This document shows positions 1-5,685 of a stretch of DNA of 9,293 nt, piece after piece. How positions within the stretch are numbered: the first letter of the stretch is position 1; each line of letters opens with the position of its first letter. The position numbers and the translations under genes were made by a program. This DNA comes from Acidiphilium sp. CAG:727 (GTDB lineage: Bacteria; Bacillota; Clostridia; Christensenellales; Borkfalkiaceae), in NCBI GenBank assembly GCA_000437515.1, contig FR898459.1, positions 1-9,293 of the forward strand, read 5' to 3'. Below the pieces are notes generated by a model, which worked only from the letters and a program-made list of their open reading frames with translations, did not search any database and was not told the origin of the DNA.

Positions 1-37
1 TAATATAATTTACGAACAAATTTACGATATGATTAAA

Positions 38-74
38 GCCGGAACGCAAGAAAAAATCTTGCGTTCCGGCTTTT
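38..74. terminator. Strong inverted repeat, probable bidirectional terminator
   Basis: Bases 38-50 (GCCGGAACGCAAG) pair perfectly with 58-70 (CTTGCGTTCCGGC) across a short A-rich loop, and A35-A37 can pair with T71-T73. On the plus strand the stem is followed by TTTTCCGTTTTT, so it fits best as the terminator of a plus-strand gene lying left of the window. It could also stop leftward transcripts coming out of clpB, but the U-tract in that direction is only about three bases. Confidence 0.8.
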
Positions 75-113
75 CCGTTTTTATATAAACTCCGAAATAT
101 CCCCCGGAAGGAC

Positions 114-149
114 AAAACCCGCGAACTTTAAGTTACCGTTATATGCGGG
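114..149 (-). terminator. Possible weak terminator after clpB
   Basis: Just beyond the clpB stop, the minus-strand transcript contains CCCGC (149-145) and GCGGG (122-118), followed by TTTTG (117-113). The stem is only 5-6 pairs with a loop of about 22 bases. Part of the loop, AACTTAAAGTT, could pair on itself. It is weaker than the hairpin at 38-70, which may be the real end of the operon. Confidence 0.35.
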
Positions 150-152
150 AAC

Positions 153-2744
153 TTATTTGCGTTTGTAGACGGTAAGGTCGGAGCCGTCGTAATCTACGAC
201 TGCCGTATCGCCGGGGGCAAAATAGTTGCCGATAATTTTCTTGGCAAGCATCGTTTCTACCGTGCGTTGAATAAATCTCTTTAACGGTCTTGCGCCGTAA
301 ACGGGGTCGTAACCGTTATCGATAATATAATCTTTCGCCGTTGAAGTGATATCGAGTTCGATCTGCTGTTCTTCGAGCCGTTTTTTAAGCCCTTCGAGCA
401 TAAGATCGACTATCTTGCCGATTTCGGTCTTTTGCAGTGGTTTATAGAACACGATCTCGTCAAGACGGTTCAAAAATTCGGGTCTGAAACTCGATTTCAG
501 AAGCCTCATCACTTCTTCTTTGGCTTCTTCTTTTATTTCGCCGTTTTCGTCGATACCGTCGAGTATGGCTGACGAACCGAGATTGGACGTCAGGATAATT
601 ACCGTATTCTTAAAATCTACCGTGCGCCCCTGCGAATCGGTTATACGACCGTCGTCGAGAACCTGCAAAAGCACGTTGAAAACGTCCGGGTGAGCCTTTT
701 CGATTTCGTCGAACAATACTACCGAATAGGGTTTTCTTCTCACCGCTTCGGTAAGTTGTCCGCCGTCTTCGAAACCGACGTATCCCGGAGGAGCGCCGAT
801 AAGACGGGAAACCGAAAACTTTTCCATATATTCGCTCATATCGAGTCTGATCATATTCTTTTCGTCGTCGAAAAGAGTTTTTGCAAGCGTTTTCGCAAGT
901 TCCGTTTTACCTACGCCCGTAGGTCCTAAAAACAGGAACGAACCCAGAGGTCTGGTCGGGTCCGCAATGCCCGCCCTTGCCCTTAAAATGGCTTCGGCGA
1001 CGGCGCGGACGGCTTCGTCCTGACCGATTACCCGTTTGTGCAACACGTCTTCGAGAGAAAGGAGTTTTTCCCTTTCGCCCTGCATGAGTTTCGATACGGG
1101 AATACCCGTCCAGCGACACACGATTTTAGCGATGTCTTCTTCGGTAACTTTGTCGTGAAGCAAATCGTTATTTTCGTCGGAAGCGGCTTTTTCTTCGCTT
1201 TCGGCGAGTTGCTTTTTAAGTTCGGGCAGTTTTCCGTAACGGAGTTTCGCCGCTTTATCGAGGTCGTATTCTCTTTCGGCTTTTTCGGCTTCGCGGTTGA
1301 CCGATTCGATCTCTTCGCGGAGTTTCTGCACTTTATTGATAGCGTCCTTTTCGGTCTGTAATTTAGCGTTCATCGCCGCGTATTTTTCCTTTAAGTCCGC
1401 TATCTCTTTTCTTAAACTTTCGAGCCTTGCGACCGAAAGTTTATCCGTTTCTTTTCTGAGCGAAGTTTCTTCTATTTCAAGCGTCATTATCTTACGCTTT
1501 ACGTCTTCCATTTCGCCCGGCATAGAGTTCATTTCGGTCTTGATATTCGCGCACGCTTCGTCCACGAGGTCGATAGCCTTATCGGGCAGGAATCTGTCCG
1601 TAATGTATCTATCGGATAAAGTAGCGGCGGCTATCAGAGCGCCGTCCTGAATTTTAACGCCGTGATAGACTTCGTAACGCTCTTTAAGCCCTCTTAAAAT
1701 CGTAATCGTATCTTCCACCGTGGGTTCGTTTACGATAACGGGCTGAAATCTACGCTCCAACGCGGGGTCTTTTTCGATATATTTACGATATTCGTCCAAG
1801 GTTGTCGCGCCGATACAGTGGAGTTCGCCCCTTGCAAGCATAGGTTTAAGCAGGTTGCCCGCGTCCATCGCGCCTTCGGTTTTACCCGCGCCGACTATCG
1901 TATGCAATTCGTCGATGAAAAGTATAATTTTGCCTTCGCTCTTCTTGACTTCGGAAAGTACGGCTTTAAGCCTTTCTTCGAACTCGCCGCGGTACTTCGC
2001 GCCCGCGACCAACGCGCCCATATCCAAAGAGAAAAGTTTTCTGTCTTTAAGGTTTTCGGGAACGTCGCCTTTCATTATTCTTATGGCAAGACCTTCGGCG
2101 ATAGCGGTTTTACCTACGCCCGCTTCACCTATCAACACGGGGTTGTTTTTGGTTTTTCTCGAAAGAATACGAATGACGTTTCTTATCTCTTCGTCCCTGC
2201 CGATAACGGGGTCGAGTTTACCCGTCCTCGCCCTTTCGACGAGATCCTGACCGTATTTATTCAGCACGTCGTAAGTGTCTTCGGGGTTTTCGCTCGTAAC
2301 TCTTACGTTGCCGCGGACTTCCGCCAACGCCTTCATATAGGCGTTTTTGTCCACGCCCGCCGATCCGAAAATCTTTCCGACTTCCGCGTTAGGCTTTTCT
2401 ATAAGACCGTAGAAGAGATGTTCGACCGAAACGAACTCGTCTTTCATATCTTTAGCCTGTTTTTCGGCTTCGTCCAAAGCCTCGTTAAGGGCGGGAGTTA
2501 TATATTCGCCGTTGCCGTTGGAAACTTTGACTATGCGGCTTATCGCCTCGTCGGTCAAACGTTCGATAACCGTCTTATTTACGCCGATTTTCGTAAGCAA
2601 CTGCGGAATAAGTCCGCCGTCCTGACTTATTAAAGCGGCAAGCAGATGTTGCTGATCGATCTCCCTGTTGCCGTTTTCTCTCGCCAACCTCTGAGCGGCG
2701 TTCAACGCTTCTACGCTCTTGGCGGTCATGTTCTGCGTGTTCAT
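153..2744 (-). CDS. clpB: ClpB protein disaggregase (AAA+ chaperone)
   Basis: ATP-driven cytosolic hexamer that extracts and refolds aggregated proteins together with DnaK, DnaJ and GrpE. The 863 residues match the usual full-length family size. An N-terminal Clp repeat domain spans about 1-150. The first AAA+ domain has Walker A GEAGVGKT (206-213), the pore motif GAKYRGEFEER (248-258), Walker B ILFIDE (274-279) and arginines 331-332. A long charged coiled-coil middle domain spans about 400-525, then the WTGIPVSKL linker (545-553). The second AAA+ domain has Walker A GPTGVGKT (607-614), pore loop GYVG (654-657), Walker B VVLFDE (675-680) and sensor 2 GARPLKR (817-823). The full middle domain indicates ClpB rather than ClpC or ClpA, and no ClpP-docking IGF/IGL loop was seen. 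The start ATG follows AAGGAAGTGA, one mismatch from the ideal ribosome site, and overlaps the upstream gene's stop (ATGA), implying translational coupling. Confidence 0.97.
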   Translation of the reverse strand: MNTQNMTAKSVEALNAAQRLARENGNREIDQQHLLAALISQDGGLIPQLLTKIGVNKTVIERLTDEAISRIVKVSNGNGEYITPALNEALDEAEKQAKDMKDEFVSVEHLFYGLIEKPNAEVGKIFGSAGVDKNAYMKALAEVRGNVRVTSENPEDTYDVLNKYGQDLVERARTGKLDPVIGRDEEIRNVIRILSRKTKNNPVLIGEAGVGKTAIAEGLAIRIMKGDVPENLKDRKLFSLDMGALVAGAKYRGEFEERLKAVLSEVKKSEGKIILFIDELHTIVGAGKTEGAMDAGNLLKPMLARGELHCIGATTLDEYRKYIEKDPALERRFQPVIVNEPTVEDTITILRGLKERYEVYHGVKIQDGALIAAATLSDRYITDRFLPDKAIDLVDEACANIKTEMNSMPGEMEDVKRKIMTLEIEETSLRKETDKLSVARLESLRKEIADLKEKYAAMNAKLQTEKDAINKVQKLREEIESVNREAEKAEREYDLDKAAKLRYGKLPELKKQLAESEEKAASDENNDLLHDKVTEEDIAKIVCRWTGIPVSKLMQGEREKLLSLEDVLHKRVIGQDEAVRAVAEAILRARAGIADPTRPLGSFLFLGPTGVGKTELAKTLAKTLFDDEKNMIRLDMSEYMEKFSVSRLIGAPPGYVGFEDGGQLTEAVRRKPYSVVLFDEIEKAHPDVFNVLLQVLDDGRITDSQGRTVDFKNTVIILTSNLGSSAILDGIDENGEIKEEAKEEVMRLLKSSFRPEFLNRLDEIVFYKPLQKTEIGKIVDLMLEGLKKRLEEQQIELDITSTAKDYIIDNGYDPVYGARPLKRFIQRTVETMLAKKIIGNYFAPGDTAVVDYDGSDLTVYKRK

Positions 2745-3376
2745 AATATCACTTCCTTTTTAACTATATTTTTTGCGTATTCCGCTTCGACTTTCATGCG
2801 GGCGACTCTTTCGTCGCTCAAAGCGGAAAAGTATATACCGAGGTATTTATCGAAGTCCGCGACGTATTCGGCGATAGCCTCGCCCGCCTTTTCAACGGTC
2901 ATGCCGTCGGGGCGGACGAACACCCTTACGAAACGCGCGCCGTCGTAGGCGTACGCCCTTTCTCCGATATATTTTTTTTCAATCGTTATGAAAAGCGAAT
3001 AGAATCTTTCCATAATTTTAAGCAATTCGTCGCTCGTCGTGCGGAGGGATATTTTCAGTTGCCCCAACGCCCCCGAAGGAAACAATTCAATCGCATATCT
3101 GACGGTAGGATTATACCTGTACGAAAGCGCGCTTTGCACCGAAGCCATGCACTCCGACGCCTGATTGACGAACTTCAGAGCGGCGTAGTTACCGAGCATC
3201 TCTTCCATACGTCGGAAAACTCCGTTCATTTTCATTTCGACGGTTTCCTCCGCAAGGTAATGAGCAAGCACTCTGTCTACCATAACCGAACGACTTACGC
3301 CGTGTCCGGCAGCCAACTCGTCTATCTTTCCGATAAAATCGTCGCTTAAAAGTAAACTGTACACCGATTTTTTCAT
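2741..3376 (-). CDS. Ribbon-helix-helix domain protein, putative regulator upstream of clpB
   Basis: A 211-residue protein. Residues 3-42 look like a CopG/Arc/MetJ-type ribbon-helix-helix: a short strand (VYSLLLSDD), an amphipathic helix (FIGKIDELAAGHG), then VSRSVMVDRVLAHYL, with the typical serine capping the second helix. Such domains bind DNA as dimers. The remaining ~165 residues are not recognised. They are mixed alpha/beta and soluble, with no membrane segment and no metal-binding cluster. The gene is first in a transcript with clpB and overlaps it by 4 bases, so a role in controlling or sensing proteotoxic stress, possibly with autoregulation, is an inference from context. The ATG at 3376 lies 13 bases past the AAGGAAG ribosome site (3390-3396), longer than ideal. 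An in-frame ATT three codons upstream would be better spaced, but ATG is preferred. The helix could instead mediate only dimerisation. Confidence 0.75.
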   Translation of the reverse strand: MKKSVYSLLLSDDFIGKIDELAAGHGVSRSVMVDRVLAHYLAEETVEMKMNGVFRRMEEMLGNYAALKFVNQASECMASVQSALSYRYNPTVRYAIELFPSGALGQLKISLRTTSDELLKIMERFYSLFITIEKKYIGERAYAYDGARFVRVFVRPDGMTVEKAGEAIAEYVADFDKYLGIYFSALSDERVARMKVEAEYAKNIVKKEVIL

Positions 3377-3389
3377 CTTCTCAATCTCA

Positions 3390-3435
3390 CTTCCTTTTCT
3401 GCCTACATTCTACTACGCCGTTTTAATTTTGTCAA
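3390..3435 (-). promoter_or_regulatory. Promoter of the ribbon-helix-helix/clpB operon
   Basis: On the minus strand, TTGACA (3435-3430) is followed by a 17-base spacer and TAGAAT (3412-3407), one mismatch from the sigma-A consensus. The transcript would start near 3400, just before the ribosome site AAGGAAG at 3396-3390. No CIRCE repeat (TTAGCACTC-N9-GAGTGCTAA) and no CtsR heptad repeat was seen around it. Confidence 0.8.
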
Positions 3436-3445
3436 GCGTTTTAAT

Positions 3446-3463
3446 AATTTTGTTTACAAATTT
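3446..3463. promoter_or_regulatory. Weak AT-rich inverted repeat between divergent promoters
   Basis: The sequence AATTTTGTTTACAAATTT is an imperfect palindrome (TTTGT-TT-ACAAA core) lying upstream of both the leftward operon promoter and the rightward pnuC promoter. It is a possible operator, for instance for the ribbon-helix-helix protein. The stretch is very AT-rich, so chance symmetry is likely. Confidence 0.2.
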
Positions 3464-3505
3464 ATAAAAATTTTTTACGGGGCCCGAACTCGTCGGATTT
3501 AACGT

Positions 3506-3534
3506 TTGACAATCGTAAGATTTTCTGTTATCAT
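3506..3534 (+). promoter_or_regulatory. Promoter of pnuC
   Basis: TTGACA (3506-3511), a 17-base spacer and TATCAT (3529-3534), with an extended minus-10 TG at 3526-3527. Transcription would start near 3541, giving an untranslated leader of about 118 bases before the pnuC ATG. Confidence 0.85.
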
Positions 3535-3540
3535 ATCCGT

Positions 3541-3658
3541 CGTGATAATAATTCGTTGCCACCGGGTAACGCAAATGCTTTGGCGTTTGCAAAACGTGCC
3601 GTTAGGTCTTTGAAGGTACGTTTGGCAGGCGTTTTTTTATTTTTACGAGGTAATATTT
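3541..3658 (+). ncRNA. pnuC leader: candidate attenuator or riboswitch
   Basis: The leader contains three consecutive helices. Hairpin 1 is GTTGCC (3555-3560) with GGTAAC (3565-3570), loop ACCG. Hairpin 2 is GCAAATGC (3571-3578) with GCGTTTGC (3583-3590), loop TTTG, stacked directly on hairpin 1. Hairpin 3 is ACGTGCC (3594-3600) with GGTACGT (3615-3621). Hairpin 3 can extend downwards into a full terminator by capturing 3584-3590, the right arm of hairpin 2, so hairpin 2 and the full terminator exclude each other. The loop of hairpin 3 (3601-3614, GTTAGGTCTTTGAA) is large and could make tertiary contacts, for example GGT with ACC in loop 1. The architecture is that of a ligand-controlled transcription switch. 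PnuC genes are known riboswitch targets in other bacteria (NAD+-II in Streptococcus; TPP or FMN switches before relatives). The TPP and FMN conserved cores are not visible here, and a match to the NAD+-II consensus could not be judged. The ribosome site GAGG (3647-3650) lies 8 bases before ATG. Confidence 0.6.
3584..3644 (+). terminator. Intrinsic terminator in the pnuC leader
   Basis: Bases 3584-3600 pair with 3615-3631 in 16 of 17 positions, with G-U wobbles and a single A/G mismatch at 3591/3624. They close a 14-base loop and are followed directly by TTTTTTTATTTTT (3632-3644). It sits upstream of the pnuC start codon, so it can only make sense as a regulated terminator. Its base overlaps the competing hairpin at 3571-3590. 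Confidence 0.8.
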
Positions 3659-4375
3659 ATGAAAAAACTTTTCGGCGCGTTCAGATTACTCGACTACGTA
3701 ATATGGTTTACTTCATTGGCGGTGATAACCGTATCGTTTTTTGCCACGAAAGGCTCGGAGTATCTGTCGCTCGCAGCGTCGCTTATCGGCGCGACGGCTC
3801 TTATATTTACGGCAAAGGGCAACCCCGTCGGTCAGGTCCTGATGATAGTTTTCGGGATAATCTACGCGATTATTTCATACGGTTTCGCTTATTACGGCGA
3901 AATGATTACTTATGCGGGAATGTCCGTGCCTATGGCGGTATTTTCGCTTATAAGTTGGCTTACCCATCCGTTTAACGGAAACCGCTCGCAGGTTAAAATC
4001 AACGACAAAATAAGCGGTAAAGAGATGATTTTCGCGTTTTGCTTAACCGCCGCCGTAACTTTCGCGTTCTACTTTATTTTATCGGCGCTCGGCACGGCAA
4101 GCATAGTAACGAGCACGGTTTCGGTCGCGACGAGTTTTATATCCGTTTATTTTACTTTCAGAAGAAGTCCGCTTCACAGTCTGTTTTACGCGAGCAACGA
4201 TATAGTGTTGATTATATTATGGGCGTTCGCCTGCGCGAAAGACCCGTCGCAGATAGCGGTTATCGTCTGTTTTTGCGTATTTTTGTTAAACGACGTTTAC
4301 GGTTATATAAATTGGATAAAGACCGCAAAGAAACAAAAAGTCGCCGCTATCGCCCCGCAACCTGCCGCCGAATAA
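3659..4375 (+). CDS. pnuC: PnuC-family vitamin-precursor transporter (probably nicotinamide riboside)
   Basis: A 238-residue integral membrane protein with 7-8 predicted helices (about 12-30, 33-52, 58-75, 80-100, 122-143, 147-166, 176-192 and 198-216). PnuC proteins take up nicotinamide riboside by facilitated diffusion, and intracellular phosphorylation traps it for NAD synthesis. Family-like features are the KGN stretch (53-55), YYGEM (78-82), the STVSVATSFISVYF region (152-165), the FYASNDIVLIILW helix (176-188) and the terminal NDVYGYINW segment (211-219). Relatives carry thiamine (PnuT), riboflavin (PnuX) or deoxynucleosides (PnuN), so the substrate is not settled from sequence. The ATG follows ACGAGG by 8 bases. 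The gene is alone on its transcript, with a strong promoter, a switch-like leader and a strong terminator, indicating control by the end product. No NAD-pathway enzyme lies nearby. Confidence 0.88.
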   Translation: MKKLFGAFRLLDYVIWFTSLAVITVSFFATKGSEYLSLAASLIGATALIFTAKGNPVGQVLMIVFGIIYAIISYGFAYYGEMITYAGMSVPMAVFSLISWLTHPFNGNRSQVKINDKISGKEMIFAFCLTAAVTFAFYFILSALGTASIVTSTVSVATSFISVYFTFRRSPLHSLFYASNDIVLIILWAFACAKDPSQIAVIVCFCVFLLNDVYGYINWIKTAKKQKVAAIAPQPAAE

Positions 4376-4388
4376 ATTCGGAAAGCAA

Positions 4389-4430
4389 ACGGGCTGACGC
4401 GTTTTACAAAACGCGTCAGCCCGTATTTTT
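4389..4430. terminator. Bidirectional terminator between pnuC and the glcG-like gene
   Basis: A long perfect inverted repeat: ACGGGCTGACGCGTTTT (4389-4405) pairs with AAAACGCGTCAGCCCGT (4408-4424). It is followed on the plus strand by ATTTTT, so it is best suited to ending pnuC. It also lies 12 bases past the stop of the convergent leftward operon and can serve it, though the leftward U-tract (GTTTGCTTT) is poor. Confidence 0.88.
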
Positions 4431-4436
4431 ATAACC

Positions 4437-4892
4437 TTATATTATTTCGTTGAAAATCTTTACCGCGGTTTCGGCGTAAACCGTATCTTCTTTCGCCGTT
4501 CCGCCGCTTATGCCTATGCCGCCGATGACCTTACCGCCTGCGACGAGCGGCGCGCCGCCGCCTAAAAAGATAAGTCCGTCGCGGGTGTCAAGCCCTTCGA
4601 GCGAGCCGCCCGACCTGACTTCTTCGGCGAGTTTCGCCGTGCTCATCTTTATCGCAACCGAAGTATACGCCTTACGGTTGGCAACGTCGTAACTTACGAG
4701 AAAAGCGTCGTCCATAACTTCGGTAAGCACGGGGCGAGCCTTTTCGTCAACTATCGAAATAACGAGTTTATTGCCGTTTTTTTTCGCCTCTTCGGTCATC
4801 CGCCGCGAAAGTTCCCGCGCGAGCGAAAGAGTCATTTTTTTGTCGTTTTTCAAAGTCTTTACGACTTCTTCGACGATTTTTTCTATATCCAT
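4437..4892 (-). CDS. GlcG/HbpS (DUF336, PduO C-terminal-like) protein
   Basis: A 151-residue protein of the GlcG/HbpS/PduO-C family, whose members bind haem or corrinoids or act as small accessory proteins; the biochemical role is often unknown. Family features are VISIVDEKARPVL (44-56), the DVANRKAYTSVA stretch (69-80), the GGGAPLV loop (111-117) and the glycine-rich VIGGIGISGGTAKED (122-136). Before the domain, residues 1-16 (MDIEKIVEEVVKTLKN) form an amphipathic helix with hydrophobic residues at 3, 6, 7, 10, 11 and 14. This is very like the short encapsulation peptides that direct enzymes into bacterial microcompartments. The gene starts 1 base after the activase stop, with AGGCGG as ribosome site, and is last in the dehydratase operon. 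PduO-C-like proteins recur in propanediol-utilisation loci, which fits, although a glycyl radical dehydratase needs no B12 cofactor. Family call is strong; function unknown. Confidence 0.85.
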   Translation of the reverse strand: MDIEKIVEEVVKTLKNDKKMTLSLARELSRRMTEEAKKNGNKLVISIVDEKARPVLTEVMDDAFLVSYDVANRKAYTSVAIKMSTAKLAEEVRSGGSLEGLDTRDGLIFLGGGAPLVAGGKVIGGIGISGGTAKEDTVYAETAVKIFNEII

Positions 4893-4893
4893 T

Positions 4894-5685
4894 TTAACCG
4901 CCTATCTGTCCTTTTAAGCCGTAAGAATTTACGACTTCCAAGAGTTCGTTCATCAGTTCTTTCGAAGGCGGCTCTATATCGCCCATCGAATATTCTCTGC
5001 CTATACCCGCGTATTTGTCGCTGCCTATTCTGTGATAAGGCAGTAAATGCATTTTCTTTACGCCTTTAAGCGACGACGCGAATTCCGCTATTCTGCCTAT
5101 CTCTTCTTTCGTTGCGTTAAACGTAGGAATAACGGGAGTACGGATTATAAGTTCGCACATACCCGAATCGGCGATTTTTCTTGCGTTTTCGAGTATTCGT
5201 CCGTTGGGGCGGGTAGTAAATTCTTCGTGCTTTTTACTATCCGTATGCTTTATATCCATAAGATAAGTATCGAGATAAGGCAGATAACGGGATATTATCG
5301 AAAAATCAGCGAAACCCGTGGACTCCATAGCGGTGGTAAGTCCGCGTTCTTTCGCCGCGCGTAAAAGACCTACGGCGAAATCGGGTTGGCAAAGACTTTC
5401 TCCGCCCGAAAGCGTAAGCCCGCCGCCCGAACGCTTATAATACGCCCTGTCGCGTTCGACTTCGTCGATCACTTCTCCTACCGTAACGTCCCTGCCGACC
5501 GTTTTTGTTTTGCCGGCAAGCGTCATCTTCTGAATATCGAAAGTCTGCGATTCGGGGTTACAGCACCACCTGCAACGGAGCGGACAGCCTTTCAGGAAAA
5601 CTATCGTTCTTATCCCCTTGCCGTCGTGTACCGAAAACCGCTGAATATCGAATATTCTGCCCTTTATCGAAAGGTAGTCTTCCAT
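4894..5685 (-). CDS. Glycyl radical enzyme activase (radical SAM)
   Basis: Uses a [4Fe-4S] cluster and S-adenosylmethionine to abstract hydrogen from the conserved glycine of the partner enzyme encoded just upstream, creating the stable glycyl radical. Of 263 residues, the cluster motif is C34-x3-C38-x2-C41 (GCPLRCRWCCNPES). LTLSGGESLCQPDF matches the SAM-binding GGE region, and ESTGFA and LMDIKH match later strand motifs of pyruvate formate-lyase activases. The region after NPES (47-85) has no cysteines, so the two extra Fe-S clusters (ferredoxin-like insert) found in glycerol dehydratase, benzylsuccinate synthase and similar activases are missing. In length and layout it resembles the PFL activase. 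Stop and start overlap with the dehydratase (TGATG), and AAGGGGG lies at the right distance, so the pair is translationally coupled. The pairing with this dehydratase is inferred from adjacency. Confidence 0.92.
   Translation of the reverse strand: MEDYLSIKGRIFDIQRFSVHDGKGIRTIVFLKGCPLRCRWCCNPESQTFDIQKMTLAGKTKTVGRDVTVGEVIDEVERDRAYYKRSGGGLTLSGGESLCQPDFAVGLLRAAKERGLTTAMESTGFADFSIISRYLPYLDTYLMDIKHTDSKKHEEFTTRPNGRILENARKIADSGMCELIIRTPVIPTFNATKEEIGRIAEFASSLKGVKKMHLLPYHRIGSDKYAGIGREYSMGDIEPPSKELMNELLEVVNSYGLKGQIGG

Noticed and set aside
1818..2633. 271-codon open frame on the plus strand opposite clpB
   Set aside because: Antisense to the well-conserved first ATPase domain and N-domain of ClpB; composition and lack of motifs mark it as a shadow frame.
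3377..3435. CIRCE or CtsR operator at the clpB operon promoter
   Set aside because: No TTAGCACTC-N9-GAGTGCTAA repeat and no tandem GGTCAAA-type heptads were found by eye on either strand.
3541..3640. ZTP, cobalamin or TPP riboswitch before pnuC
   Set aside because: The ACCGGG stretch recalls part of ZTP and cobalamin cores, but the other conserved blocks (GCCUGGGC for ZTP, the B12 box for cobalamin, CUGAGA and the ACCUGAUCUGG-type block for TPP) are missing and the leader is too short for a cobalamin switch.
4437..4892. Corrinoid adenosyltransferase (full PduO)
   Set aside because: Only the PduO C-terminal-type (GlcG/HbpS) domain is present in 151 residues; the ATP-binding adenosyltransferase domain is absent.
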